From: Siphonodentalium dalli
Lineage: Eukaryota; Mollusca; Scaphopoda; Gadilida; Siphonodentaliidae
Assembly (NCBI GenBank): GCA_032622095.1
Contig: CP136064.1
Coordinates: 190,763,794 to 190,827,793, forward strand
DNA: 64,000 nucleotides
Direction: 5' to 3'
Part shown: positions 1 to 13,200 of the stretch, one piece after another
Position numbering within the stretch: the first letter of the stretch is position 1
Layout of the letters: each line of letters starts with the position of its first letter
Made by a program: the position numbers and the translations under genes
The notes under the pieces: generated by a model
What the model saw: the letters and a program-made list of their open reading frames with translations, nothing else
Database searches by the model: none
What the model was told of the DNA's origin: nothing

Positions 1-23
1 TTAATGATAACTCAATCCTCATA

Positions 24-144
24 CAGTAATGTCCAAAGTAATTGACCACAGCAAAATTATTGGTAAATTTTCAGGATTTCAAATCCTGAAAAATTACCAA
101 TAATTCTGATGTGGTTAAGTGGTCAATTACTTTGGGTATTACTG
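24..144. mobile_element. Mariner-like palindromic MITE, short subfamily
   Basis: A 121-bp palindrome between TA dinucleotides. It starts cagtaatgtccaaagtaatt and ends in the inverse with small differences. The arms meet in ggatttcaaatcc. Confidence 0.78.
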
Positions 145-149
145 TAACC

Positions 150-1155
150 AATACAAGGATGTGATGTTTAATGAGAACTCCATCCATATAACTAATAATT
201 ATGTGTGAAAATCAAAACAAAATAAATTCCATGATGGCGTCCAATATGGACTGCCTAATTCTGCTCCAAAACATTTATATTCAATATATGGATGTTTATT
301 GGGCGAAACCGATTATTTCAATGATATTTTCATTAACTGTGATCCAAAACCCGACTTACGGGAGCGTGCGACTGTATCTTAAGCATATGTGCCTATTTAA
401 TGAGCCAACAATTGGAATCCCAACAGAGAAGATTGGCGTGGGTCCCTTGGGCGATCTGTCCATCGAAAACTATTTAGACATCTCAAGACACGTAAGACCC
501 AATAAGTTAATATACAGAATAGATACATCTATTGCCTGAGTGACTAATATTTATATTTGTTACAATGAGGTCAAATAGTTGCGAAGCCAGCACCACAATT
601 ATTTCCCTCCATAGTAAATCTTAAAACAACTTCTAAAGAATTAATAATTCACCTTATATTTGGTATGAAGCGTCCTTGGTTAACTGGAGTTCAGATTTGT
701 TAACATCACGTCACCAAGGTAATTACTTGCGAAGCCACAGCCACAACTATTTCCCTCCATAGTAATTATCAAAACAACTTCTTAAGAACAATTGACCAGG
801 TCAGTCGCGCAATTATTGGAAGAGCCACGGTCAATCATTTTTTAAAAACCAAATGTTACATTTAAATTATTGCTTTATTTAACCAAAACAAAAATGAGAA
901 AATTTAACTTTTACTACTTGCTAAATTTTATCTTTTAATTATTTCATTTAAATTTTAGTATTTACAGTATACTATGTCCAAGTCTTTATAATCTGTTGAG
1001 TGACCCCACAGTCGTTTACTTTGTTAGTAATAATTTGAAGGATTACTTGTTTAAACGCAATTGTTATCAAAATATTTTATGTATTTTTTATAATTTCTAT
1101 TTATATGTAATACCATAATCTTGGTGGCGTTACCATTTCTGACTATGGTTTTCTT
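150..1155 (+). repeat. Copy 1 of a 1-kb dispersed repeat
   Basis: Near-identical to 23460-24541 in order and orientation, including gaagccagcaccacaatt, gtcctt...ggagttcagatttg and ccatttctgactatggttttcttg. Both copies are preceded by a mariner-like MITE. A frame of about 110 codons at 201-539 has a counterpart in copy 2 (23594-23839) but matches nothing I recognise. Confidence 0.75.
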
Positions 1156-1217
1156 GTGTTCGTTTGTGTTCGTTGTTTAGTAGGACCGCAAAGCTTCAAG
1201 GTTCGATTCGCGATTCT

Positions 1218-1330
1218 ATGGGAGGCCAAATTCACAAATTTATAATGAATTGCGCTTAAAGTGATGCGAAACACTCCCGTAGTGTGATCATATAGAAATG
1301 GTGAATAATCTTGCCCAAAGTAGTTATGTT
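1218..1330. mobile_element. Solo left end of a B-type element
   Basis: The tatgggaggccaaattcac terminus and the following ataatgaattgcgctta block match the left end of element B at 19080. The homology fades after the first palindrome, so this is a relic end. Confidence 0.5.
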
Positions 1331-1619
1331 TTAAAACTAGTATATCCAAATTGATAACGCATACCATGGGGTTCAGTTATTTTATACAGAGTGCTGGTGT
1401 GCACTAACAATTTAAAAGAAAGGTCAGTCAAGGTCATGCTACTCCTGAAGTTCTCTGAGTACAGTCCAAGCCAGAATATACCATTGACAAATTCACTTTT
1501 GATGGGATGCGCTCGATATATTGTATAGTTTATATTTACTATTGTATAATACTGTAGTTTATTTTCATGAGGGTTCACATTATTAAATTTGAATCCAAAA
1601 TGCGACGCCATCTAATTCA

Positions 1620-1760
1620 GTTCTTTTAGTATCACGGTGAGGAATCACATGGTTTTGAGTTATTGAGTATCACGCATTCAAAATGGCTGAGGCCATCGAA
1701 ACACGACCTGAAACGAGGAAAACAGTAATAAACTAGGATTTGACATAAAATAAAACATAA
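1620..1760 (+). repeat. Short dispersed repeat, also at 20800-20900
   Basis: The block cacgcattcaaaatggc through aataaactaggat occurs at both places in the same orientation. Confidence 0.6.
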
Positions 1761-2089
1761 CTTAACGAAAATCCAAGATGGCAGCGAAGGTCACGTGACC
1801 GCTATGATGACCCCTATGACATTGAATGTGTTTCCACGGCGGCTGGTGATAGGCCATTGCCATATATACCAACATGTGAAGGTTTAACTTAATACATGAT
1901 CAATAATTACCATTGCATTACCCATATATACATCAAATAGTTCTATTTACATACAGAATGCTTGGCACGGGGGGCATGTCTGTGTGGCAGCAAAAGAGTT
2001 AATCAAGATAGCGAAGTTGATTAATCAGGATAGTTGGTTTATTAATCAAGATAGTAAGTTGATTTTGAATGAGTTTTGCTGAGTCACAT

Positions 2090-2800
2090 AGTCATATTGA
2101 ATGATAAAATGAGACTAACTGGCCACTACATGCTAAAGTAAGAATAACTCCGGCCGGGGGGGGGGGGGCAGACAGATAAACCACAGATAAGTTGTTCTGA
2201 GTCAGTCATATTTGAATGAAAAATGAGATTAACTGACCACTACATATTAAGGTAAGAAAAACTCAGACGGGCTGGTGGGTAGATAAACTAGGTCATTTAA
2301 CAAATTTTCAATGAATATTCTCCGAACTTTAACCTCTTCATTGCTATGACGTCCGTAACTATTGCGGACATAAAAGTGTATGTGATGTGCTATATGGTCC
2401 GTAGATACTATGGACCTACTTCAGCACACCAGCAGTAGGTCATTATACATAACTGGAACTCAGAGATTGGTGCATCGGAATAACTGTGTCTCGAAGTTTC
2501 AAACAGTGTATCATGTTCCATGATTGTGAACGATAATAACATTTCAACTGAATCAGTTTTATGGTTCTTGTGATATTCCTGTTATATTTTCCCACTGGAA
2601 AATGGCAATAAGGTCAACAGCCCAGCACAAGACATCATAATGCCATTTAGCAGCGAAGAGGTTAATTATTGCCTTTCACAGAAAATAAATGCGTAATTGT
2701 CATTAATGATAATTTTTCTTAGTCACATAGTCATATTGAATGATAAAATGAGAGTAACTGGCCATTGGTGTTTAGGTAAAAACAATTCAGGCGAGGAGGG
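2090..2800 (+). repeat. Three spaced copies of a short repeat
   Basis: A unit with tcatattgaatgataaaatg, then aactggccact and taagaataactc, occurs at about 2090, 2205 and 2725. A poly-G run follows the first copy. No gene is seen between them. Confidence 0.5.
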
Positions 2801-2984
2801 GGAGATAATCTGGGATGTACCAGATGTACGCTCTTTATAGATGTGTTTTCACTATATATGTAAAAGAGGGGTGCAGGACAAGTGATACCCAAACCAACTG
2901 ATACTCAACGAAAAAAGTCAAGTGATACCTAATCTAGAGTCATCTGATACCTTCTTTTCGAGTCAACTGATACATGTACCTTCC

Positions 2985-3510
2985 CCGAGACAAATAGAGT
3001 AGGATAAAAGAGTAGGATCTGTCAGATTCTGTCTGTCTGGATTTTTCTCCGACTGCTGGCCCAATTTCAACCAAATTTGGTGTGGTGACTCGGGGTACCC
3101 TGGCGGAGGTTATAGCGGCGTTATTTTTTCAATTTTTTTTTTTTTAATTGAATAAATAACAAAAAAACAAGTATGCTTACTTTGTGCCTATTTCAGCACC
3201 AGATGTAAGCTCTTTATAGATGTGTTTTCTCTGTGGCCAGCGCCTTCCGACAGAATAAGGGCTGTATAAAGTCCACTATGGGCTTATTTCAGAACCAAAG
3301 AAGTCCAATATGAACCAATGTCAATATTTAGGTCCAATATGAACAATATTATAAATGTATATAAGAGTAGGATCTGTCTGTTATGTGTACAAAGGGCACA
3401 CAGGGAGCTAATGCACAAAGGGGCCACAGGGGTCACAGGCAGCTAATGCACAAAGGGGCCACAGTCCCTCCAATGCTGAATAAAGGCTTAGCTGGCCTGT
3501 TTCAGCTAGT
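2985..3510 (+). mobile_element. Dispersed repeat ending in cagctagt, copy 1
   Basis: It shares gagtaggatctgtctgt, ccaaatttggtgtggtgac and gcctgtttcagctagt with 36070-36450. The final cagctag after a short hairpin looks like a Helitron 3' end (CTRR before T), but no 5' end was identified. Confidence 0.45.
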
Positions 3511-5044
3511 TGAATGATAAAATGACACTTTTTTGTAATTTTCTGTAATACTATATGCATCTCAGTGATCTGATAGCTGAAAGCTATGACTAAATTTAGT
3601 TTGTTTCTTCTCTGGGACCTACTCATTGTACAACACACTGAAATATTCTTTAGTTTATTAGATTGTTTCTCTTTGAATGTTTTACTATTTTTTACTATTT
3701 TTTTCATACAAATATCTATTATTATAGCATGCTGACATTCTTTCTTTTTCTTGTTACCAGATCCCATTTATGCACTACTAGTAGGCAAACAAGGCATGTT
3801 TTCCAGTGCAGTTTGGGTTTTGTTGGGTGGGGGGTGTCATCGTTTAGTTTGACTGTTTATGTACTGGAGTCCGAGTGAAGAATGAATCTATTTTAGTCCC
3901 TGGTCTATCACTGATCCTAAAATGACTTAATACTAATGTTATTATGTATTCAATTCCATGAATTTAGAATTAAGGCTTCCAATAAGACTTTGTTGATAAA
4001 AACACGATCAACCTTACTTTGAATTTGGGCGCATTTATTTATTTATTTTTGGTACTTTTGGATACAGCGTTTACCGGTAACACCGTAACATTGAGTAATC
4101 TGAAGGCCTGGAGTGGGCAATACTAAATATTCGTATGGATGGAGAATATTTTTTATTTTCTAAACCCCTTAAACTGGGCTATCAATACACCAAAGCACAA
4201 CTGTGAATATTGTTCAATTAAATTTGCTACTACATTCGCAATATCTCGTTATTTGGAATTTTTGGTGATTTCCACAATCTGTAAGTGTGGTGTGGGAGGG
4301 ATCTTGAGCATATAACAAAAAAATAATATATCTTAAGCGGACCAACATATCGCGGCAGCCCCGGCGGGATGGTGATAATCTAAGTGGAAAACTCCAGCAA
4401 AAATTTGTGGAAAACATGTGACAAGAGGAATGCAGAAAAACACGTATTTTTTTTAAATCCGCAAATACTTTTTAGATGCACCCTCAGGACTGACCGGGAA
4501 CAATCTATAAAATTAGTTTAAGATGCCAACCTCGAGAATGTATATATATTCATAAGGTCACATCGTAGTTTGGAATGTATCCAGAGCTGACCGTGTCTGT
4601 CGTCGTGATGGCACGAGCTCAATGATTGACAGCAGTCATGTACATTCCGATACCAGATATGTGCTGTTGTAAATAAATATTTTTATAATTGTCCCTGCTT
4701 TCTTGTCAAATTCAATGGATTGGAGATTCTTTTGTTGCACGTGTGAATATTCACATATATTTCAAGGCGAATTGGGCAATAGATATCTGATGCCCATATC
4801 GGTATGAATGAAAATATACTGAGGGTTCTTACTTCGACCGCATTTAATGGCCAAATTATGAAAGAATTTATCGCACTAACAGCATAATAAGATCATCTGC
4901 ATTAAACTTGTCAGGAAACAAAAAACCCTGATCCGAAATCACAGTGAAAGGTTTAATTTCGCTTTGCAAACTTCTGAGAGAATCTCTCCACACATTGCGC
5001 CTTATGGTGGTGTTGAGCTAAACAGTGAGATTGTCGATAAATAG

Positions 5045-5110
5045 CATTAGGGAGGGGAAGATAGCGGTGACTGATCGGAAGATAGCGGTGACTGATCGGA
5101 CGATAGCGAA
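5045..5110 (+). repeat. 21-bp tandem repeat
   Basis: The unit ending in gatagcggtgactgatcgga is repeated about two and a half times. Confidence 0.7.
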
Positions 5111-5924
5111 AAACTGAACAATTATATGATCAAGTAAATTGGTATTCTTAAGACAATTTAAGCAAGATATTCTCTGGGAAATGGGGTGGTGAGATGAAAT
5201 ATGGCCACTTGAAGCTAATAAACTACCATTCTCGCTAAAGTCAATCCTATCAATAGCACAATAAAACACATTTGTGTGAAAAAGAACCCAGGTATAATAA
5301 ACATAATCAACAGATCCCCAATCAAACCAAAAGGATCTGAGTTTCAACAAATTGAGTCTGACCATATTTTGAACATACCATATCAATGCCCAAAGATCAT
5401 GTAATGGAATGACTACAAATTATAGGAAATACATTTCAATTTATTGTGATAAATACTAAATAGTTGGATGTGCAGCATGCAATACAAATATTTATATTGC
5501 TTGGATGTGAAGCATATATTAAATGTAGTACCAAATGTGGATGTTCACCACTGTATTGATATCATATGATGGCACACAATTTAGAACATACATATATGAA
5601 CAAAATCACATCTTGTTTTACAGACAAATAGTACAAAAATTATTCGTAAATTGCTATGAAATTGTTCAGATATTACAAACAGCATGAGACAATTAAAGGC
5701 ACAGATGGCCTTGGTTGTAGGTTATAATTTAGAAATAAGTTACCAAATAATGAAAATCTCCTCAAGAATATACTAATGGTATATTATAATGATGGTATGA
5801 ATGCGATTATTATCCACAAACACACTTTGTGCGAGCCGAGCGTTTGTTTATATATATACAGCACGTAATGAGTGTGCGATATTCAACACTGAAATCTTGA
5901 TTGCGAGTATTAGCGAGCGCTATA

Positions 5925-5985
5925 TCGGTATGTTGTCAACAACCAAACAACCGGTATGTTGTCAACAACCAAATAACCAAAGGTC
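5925..5985 (+). repeat. Short tandem repeat
   Basis: The unit ggtatgttgtcaacaaccaa is present twice, 26 bases apart, and its start is seen a third time. Confidence 0.65.
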
Positions 5986-6805
5986 TCCCCGGTATGTTGA
6001 GTGTCTTGCTATCGCACACTCTTTACATATTGGACCTTAGCAGAATATGGCTCTTGTTTACATAACACAGCCAACAAAATTGACAATAACATACTATTTT
6101 TGATTGGTGTAAGAACAAAGTCTGTCAATATTTTAATATTCTTTCTGTTTATGGTGGTTATAACAGATGTGCCTATTTTAACAGCAATACCATCGCGAAG
6201 GCCATCCGTGCCATAACCAACATTTTGTAATTTAATATGATATAAAGTGGAATCACTATACATTGTAAATGGGTTGCGCCATCCAAAAGCTACAACTGTC
6301 CTAACTGATCATCAGTTAAACTTACCAAAGATGTTCAAAATATTTTACTATGAAATGAGGTTGGAGAACATGACATTCCATCAACTGCTTTCTACAATTT
6401 GAGAAGCAAAATGATAGGAAGAGAATGACCTTTAACATGAGCGTCATTATCTCTCAAACTTCTAATATTTTTATTTTGAAAAAGAATGCTTTTAACATGA
6501 ATGCAGTATGCAGTACAGGCTTATCATTGATGCAAGTATGTAGATATGTTGTCGGATAACAAAACAGTTGTCACTCTTGCTTTCGCAAGACAAGATTTAT
6601 CATCCGCTCTTGACAAGGATCCCATCCTTTTGGCGACATTTCAGTCTCAAGCAGGTAGCAAATCTCTAAATCTCACAAATGCAATCACATTCGACAACTA
6701 TAATGCTGTATGAATATACAAGTACTAGCATATGATCTTGATATTTGTGGAAGCAGCTTCTCCCTAAATATTTTCAAGGGCTAAGTGAATCATATGTTAA
6801 AGATG

Positions 6806-7815
6806 GATTATCTCTTTAAGGCCAAACTTTTTTATTTTACTGCTTTACGGATCCGCCGACCCTGTTTTCTGTGGCCCGACAAGGAAATAAAAATCAAATA
6901 TAATTTTTATTTTTATTTTCACAGCCGACAGCTGTTTCTGCTTATCAGTAACAAATTATCTAACATTTCACTGATTAAAGATGCATAGGACACACCAACT
7001 ATAGATATATCTGGCTTTAATTTTACTTTTAACTACATCCAAGATGAGTTTATGTGTCGGCCACCAAGATACCTGTATGCTTTCTATAAATCTTGACATC
7101 TCTTTAAAACTTTAAATGGCCTTTAGAATACATTTTGTATTCCTGGGAATTTATAGTGATCTTTATGACTGATGACCAATACCAGTCCACAAGGTTTCTT
7201 AGATAGGAATGACAAACTAATGAGTATGTGGGTTTGCTCAAGTTACACATTCACTTTTTATCACTACCACTAATCTCATCATTCCCATATGTGTATTAAC
7301 CCTCTCTATACTAAATACTCATTGACCAGAGAAGTAGATTCCTTAGGAAATGTTCAGATAATAAGTTCAACAAGTTCTAAACTTATTATCTGAACATTTC
7401 CCACCAACTAATAGGAATCCTTCTGCAAATATATTATCTGTCAGCTACTTATTTTTCCATGACATCCATCCAGATGAATAATGGACTTTTTCAATGTATA
7501 CATTATAACTGAATGGGATCCATTTATTCAATAATTAAAATGTTGAACAAAAACAAACCCTTTATTTCTGGATTTTTTCAATATTATTCAATAATCTGAG
7601 CTATGTTTCAAATAGTACTGGATTTGAATTTTGTGATATACAACCAAAAAGTGTTCTCTATAAATGACTGACAGAGAATTATAAAGACACAGTTACCACC
7701 TTAGCGAATGTCCACAAAAAAAAAATGATTCAAGCATTTTTATTTTTATTCCGACCGACCCTACCAAAACAAGGTTAAAAAAATCCGTAAAGCAGAAAAA
7801 TAACAAAGTTTGGCC
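6806..7815. repeat. Inverted repeat pair, no gene
   Basis: 6806-6930 (gccaaacttttttatttta, gctttacggat, gaccct) is inverted at 7695-7815. The segment between holds the short hairpin at 7346. A further inverted pair is 7875-7915 with 8230-8270. Confidence 0.5.
7346..7401. repeat. Short perfect hairpin in a dispersed repeat
   Basis: The arms ggaaatgttcagataataag / cttattatctgaacatttcc are perfect over 22 bases around a short loop. The surrounding sequence recurs at 32405-32560. Confidence 0.7.
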
Positions 7816-9029
7816 TAAATAACAAACTTTAAATAGTTGTGTGGGTATAAAATAATAAATATGAATTAAAGACCCCTGTCCGGATATGCTTCTATCAATT
7901 AATATTGATTTTATTTTGAATATTTTATTATGAAATGAGATGATTAATTGGGACACTTTATTGATCTATTTTTAGAAAAGACCATTCAGGCGATACCATA
8001 TAGCGATAGAGATCATTAGGTTGTTCCTACAGCTACATACCGAACGTTAAATGTCCCAGATTGATTGATTGTATTGTTTATTCCATAGTTATAACCGATA
8101 ACGAGTCTTATTACCGTTTATTTGTGACAAAATTACACAATAAAATTTATTTTCTCCGTTAACAGTAACCACTGTTGAACGTTAGCTAAACAACCACACA
8201 TTTTTAGACCAGAAAATATTCGAAATAAAATCAATATTAATTGATAGAAGCGTTTCCGGACAGGAGTCTTCGATTCATATCTAATATTTTATACACCGGT
8301 AACTATATAATACATGTTTACAAAAAGGTAATCCACCTTTAACAAAAACATAATGAGTGATAGAAGTGTTAGGGAGAAGACGCAAACATCTAGCTTCAGG
8401 ATGTATACTGTATGAATATGATTTTTATAATTTTCAATGAAATAAAAAGATATCTGGTTGTATAACTGAGACTCTTGTGGTATCACCCTTCGAATGTAGC
8501 AACAGTTTAGATCAGTGAGAAAAAAAGCATCCCTCAAAATATTGTATTATATGCATCATGATTAATTTAGAACTTGTTCAGTGCCTGGACCGACCATACT
8601 AAACCTAAATAATATAGATATAATTAAAGGGTTGAGAATTTCAATACCGGAAGAGGCCAAATCCTGCAAACTAATTGAGAATATATTTATTGGGCACAAC
8701 CCTGTGAAATTTCATTTGACATGCAAGATTCATAAAGCTGGACTAAGACTGGAACCCCTTGTCATAAATTAAGGTAGATATGATCGGCCCAATCACCAAA
8801 AATTACTGAAACCAAAGCTGAGTTTTCTGAAACTTTGTTCAAGTTCAAGGTTCAAGGAAGCCATATCATCAAGCACAATGGTGCTGTTTTCAACACTGGA
8901 AACATCATGTCCATGCTTTGAGAATAGCAGATATGCTTGATGACAAGAAGGACCTAAACCATTCCCCACATAGCTGAAGGGTGACAGGTAAGTGGTACGT
9001 GATGTGTCTTTTGGATGGCTGAACACGAC

Positions 9030-9191
9030 TCATGCATTTATTTCTTGCAGTGGAATTGATATCTTGCTTGGGTTGATTGTGACTGATTTTGTACAGTTGT
9101 CAGTCTTGTATATTCCCACAAGTCTGTCTGCAAGCTCAAACATGTTATTCCTCAATGAGATGATAATGAACTGAGCATTCTTTGTCCTTTC
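9030..9191 (-). CDS. SMC4: SMC4, last coding exon
   Basis: SMC4 is a core ATPase subunit of condensin, which compacts mitotic chromosomes. Read on the - strand, the exon follows the acceptor ctcttttttag. It encodes ERTKNAQFIIISLRNNMFEL, then ADRLVGIYKT and CTKSVTINP, and ends at a TGA (9030-9032). This is the conserved C-terminal end of SMC4, where human has EQTKNAQFIIISLRNNMFEI followed by SDRLIGIYKT. It joins in frame (phase 0) to the exon at 10055-10123. The reading frame is open and well conserved across all 53 codons. Confidence 0.88.
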   Translation of the reverse strand, partial: ERTKNAQFIIISLRNNMFELADRLVGIYKTDNCTKSVTINPSKISIPLQEINA

Positions 9192-10054
9192 CTAAAAAAG
9201 AGGATAAAAATAATATAAGAATTTGTAGACACAGAATCACAATCTCATAAATCTACTGAAAGGTTCAGTAGAGCCAAAGAATACATTCCATAAAAACATC
9301 ACTGAAAAGAACATGGAGATAAATAAACGTACCGTATTATATTGATAACGATCAAATCACCAAATTTTGTGTGTTGAAACAATTGTGTAAATAAAAACTG
9401 TTACAGTTATTTGTCAACAAACATCGCTAATGACGTAGTAAGTTCTAATATTTTAGTCTATATATGATTTTCAGAATAATTTCCAATGTTTTGGTATATT
9501 ATTGGACCAACTGGACTTTGATTGGTAATGTTTAGATAACAATGATTTTGATATGCAAAATCTCGTTATTATTATAAATATGAACAAAGTCTATCTATTT
9601 TACATGTGCTTGTTGATGATAGTTGTTTCACAGACTTTTATCAAATTTATGATAGTTCACATAAACCCACTTCGAATGCCTAGGGTCCCTTTAATATTTC
9701 ATAGAATTATTAGTCACTGGCAGTCATTTTCCTTAGACTCCACTGAATGAACTACAGCTTCAATCAACTGGAATCGAGGAAATTCTTGGAAATATGTCTA
9801 TCACCAATTTCATGGTCTCATTACTTGCCGTAACTGCCATATTAGCCAACATTAACATATCTCTAGTAATTTTATAGCTGCTGGTTACTTTTTTATTTTT
9901 TTTATTTTTGAAGCAATAAACTTGCAATTATTGAATAACAATCCATGCTTGTGTATGCAATATCTAGTAATAAATTTATCTTGTCTAAAAAGATGGGATA
10001 TTTAAAAATTAGAAAAGGAAATGACTTTCGGAATATAGATAAAATTCTACAAAC

Positions 10055-10123
10055 CTTGATGTAGTTAGCAACAATTGACACATTCTTGAAATCAAGTGCC
10101 AGGGTAAAACACAATTCCCGAAA
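10055..10123 (-). CDS. SMC4: SMC4, penultimate exon with an odd 5' end
   Basis: On the - strand this encodes ALDFKNVSIVANYIK followed by the donor gtttgt. ALD is the D-loop just after Walker B in SMC heads, and DFKNVSIVANYI is diagnostic of SMC4. The only nearby acceptor AG (cctacag) lies 24 bases further upstream. Using it adds eight codons in frame (FRELCFTL) that do not resemble the expected VMDEIDA. Either a non-AG acceptor is used next to GCA, or the upstream boundary is altered, or this is a damaged copy. Upstream SMC4 exons (the GGEKTL signature and Walker B) were not found within the window. Confidence 0.72.
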
Positions 10124-10369
10124 CTGTAGGTTAACAACAAATTTGAACTAGAGGTCAGATTCCATGGAATCAGATATACTTCCATGGTACTCCATCCCAT
10201 CCCATGTGAGTGTTATGCGTATATGTGTGTTCCTCTTCATGCGAATGCATATTGGTGCCTTACGATCCGATGGTGGACTTGCATTGACATTTCTAAATTT
10301 AATATATAGTTTGGTACTTCTGTCTGTCTGTTTGTTTGTCTGTCAGCTATGTCCGGGAAAACTGCTGGA

Positions 10370-10700
10370 CGGATTTTGACGAAATCTGATAATTGTGGGT
10401 ACTTTTGTCCAGGGAGTGTTTTGGACGAGTCGAATCGTGACCCCCGACCTGACATTGGTCTTCAAAAAGGTCAATCGAAGATCAAATCGGGTAAAACAGA
10501 CGGATTTCCATGAAATTCGATACCTAGGGGTACTTTTGTCCGGGGGGGGGTCGTTTGTGCGGGTCAAGTCGTGACCCCGACCTGACACTGACCTTCGAAA
10601 TGGTCAGTTCAAGGTCAAATCGAGTAAAACGAACGGATTTCGACGAAATTTGATACCTAGGAAAACTTTTGTCCGGGGAGTGTTTTGGACAGGTCAAATC
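10370..10700 (+). repeat. Tandem repeat, about 130-bp unit
   Basis: Three units carry acggatttcgacgaaat, ggtacttttgtccgggg and gaccccgacctgacactgac. The - strand frames here (10237-10760) share LTRFDLELT-like runs only because of the repeat. Confidence 0.65.
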
Positions 10701-12400
10701 GCGACAATAGGTCACTTTTACAGTAGAGCGGACATACCTATATAGTATATCGGTGAGCATATTTCATGCATTTGCCTTGCTTCTCCGTTTGAATTTGCAA
10801 CGTTATACGCTACCAGGGTTAAACCATTCAATATAAATCATTAAAAGGTGTACTAATCTTGCGTTTAGATACTACTTATCACATCCACTCATCGAAAAGT
10901 TTTTATCTCAATATATGATTTTCGGAGTAATTTTCCCCATTTGATCTTCGGTGGAATTTTCCAAATCTGAACCCACCCGACACAAACACTCCATTGAGCA
11001 GGTTGCGTTTATATTAGAGAGGTCAAATTTTTGAGGCATACCTACAGTATACCGGCTTACGTACCACCGCATTAAACTCGCTCCTACATCAGCCCGTTTG
11101 GATTTGGGGCTAAAAATCGGCTAGTGATAGACTACAGAAGTATACATATTTATGATAATAGCATTGTCACGAGTAAACCGTTCCATCTGAAAATTAGAAA
11201 ATCGCCCTCTGGATGCGCGTGAACACTAGCCATCAGATGTACTCGTCAAAAACAAGTATCTCGATGTTTGAATTTTCCCCCCTTTGCAATTTTCGTAGAA
11301 TTTTCCTAAAGTCTCAACCCACACTGACACGCATTCTCCGTTGTGCATGTTACGTTTATAGTATAGCCGTCAAACTTCTGGGACGTACATAACGTATGAC
11401 ACATGCTACGACATTATCTTGCTCTTTAATCACCAGGTTTGAATTTGGCGGGAAACATAGTTGCAATATATAACGTACCCTGTAACGCGGAAAGTCCTAA
11501 GTAAAAACATGTTTAGGCGGTATATTCGAGTTAGAATAACTCGTCCAGTTCGGAATATGCAATAAAAAATTGAGAGCTCTGTACTTGAGGGCAGTAACTC
11601 CTGAGGGAAAGCGCGGACACAAGTTTTGATGCCCGTGGGCAGTAGGGCATATCGAGGTGTACATACGGTCCAAGTTTCGATGCTCTGCTCCTTATAATTT
11701 CCGAGATAATAAAATTACATTTTTTTAGATAAAGGGAGATAACTCCGCAGGGGAAACGCGGACAATATTCATTATACGTCGATAGGTTAGAACTCGCTGA
11801 CCCCAACACACGTACAAAATTTGAGATTGATACTCCTTATACTTTCAGATATTAGGGAGTTGTAAAAGTGTCGAGTATAATAATAATGAAAAATAGTCGA
11901 AAAAGGGCGATAACTCCGTCAAAATCCATTGGGCCGAGTTTCGGATACCATTATACTTAGTAAACCGTGGATGCCTACAATCGCTAGAGATTTCACGTTC
12001 CTATAGTGCCATTAGTTTCTGAGTATTTCAAAATAAACGGAAAACGGCACCACTACAAAAACAATATACTTCCTTGGTTACACCATGGAAGTATAATTAA
12101 GTACATTTCAATGTACCGTGTACATTCTAAACAAACACAGTAAAACAGAATGGGCGTATTGGTTATTTACCAATATCTTAGCAAATAGATAAGACTTATT
12201 CCATTTATAGGTTTTTAGTTAATGATCAGAATTGTCATCTTGATTGAAGTTTGTTGAAATATTTTCAGATTTATAGATATTTAAATGCTACTCGAAGAAA
12301 ATTGCTATATTTTGAATTATTCAGATTTTCCAAAGACATTGAAAATAGCATATTGAGAAAACAATAAACCGTGGTCTTTTTAGCAGCATATTTCTTACCT
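10700..12400. other. Stretch without recognised gene
   Basis: It contains degenerate gggcagtaactcc / gggcgataactcc blocks that resemble pearl-like monomers. No SMC4 exon was found here on the - strand. Confidence 0.45.
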
Positions 12401-12406
12401 CCCACC

Positions 12407-13200
12407 TATGGGCAGCCATTCGGTCGGAAATTACACGAAATAAAAGTTAATGGTGGTTTGTAAAAACAACTACAATCTATTTCAAAACAATAGTCTCCAT
12501 TTTCAAACCAATGCCATGGTCGTTCTTTGATTTAATAAGAGACAATTACGTGTTAACAGATATAGATTCACAATCAACGTTGACCGATGCAAAATTAATG
12601 TTCTATTTTAATTTAATAGTATTCATTGTTCAACTAATATCTAATAACAAACAATTAATACAGCTTTGCTCATATTCAGTAAACGTACATTCCGTTTCAA
12701 TAGCCATATTTCAAACCAATAGACGATTTCTCACGATCAGTGATTATCGTTATCAAACTAATAGACCTTATTGTAAAACTAATAACTCATTGTAAAACTA
12801 ATAAATAAAACCGTAATTAACTTATTGTAAAACTAATAACCTATTGTAAAATTAATAGACCTTATTGTAAAACTAATAACTTATAGTAAAACCTATATCT
12901 AAAACCGTCATTAACTTATTGTAAAACTAATAACTTATTGTAAAATTAATAGACCTTATTGTAAAACTAATAATCAATAGACATATTTTAAACCAATATA
13001 CTATTTTCCACGATCAATGATTATCGTTATCAAACTAATATCTAATAGCGGAATCAACTATTTCAGGTCAAACCAATGAGCTCATTTGAAATTAATGATT
13101 AAAACACAAACCGATAAGCAATTCGTAAATTAACGCTAGGGGCGCTGGCCACCAATTTTGTTCGCAAAATCCGTGACGTCAGAAACATAGAAATAAACAT
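12407..13200. repeat. Left arm of element A
   Basis: This arm starts with the terminal inverted repeat and then contains many copies of a unit close to ttattgtaaaactaata (12760-12985), spaced about 18-40 bases apart. Similar motifs in reverse (attggttt...) fill the right arm. The open frame at 12511-12795 is a by-product of this repeat and is not a gene. Confidence 0.65.

Larger units (their letters stand above)
3510..6805. other. Intergenic stretch, no gene recognised
   Basis: Apart from the two short tandem repeats listed and a block (6010-6240) that recurs inverted at 46900-47090, I see no exon, RNA gene or clear transposon end. Confidence 0.45.

Noticed and set aside
6540-6652. Open stretch between an AG and a gt (QDLSSALDKDPILLATFQSQA), a possible exon
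   Set aside because: No family resemblance and no partner exon.
8581-8772. Frame with KIHKAGLRLEPLV, like the KIHKxG motif of Penelope-type reverse transcriptase
   Set aside because: Only about 20 residues fit and no other RT block is nearby. It also overlaps the expected 3' UTR of SMC4.
8793-9026. 77-codon - strand frame just after SMC4
   Set aside because: It lies downstream of the SMC4 stop and matches no family I know. It is best read as 3' UTR or chance.
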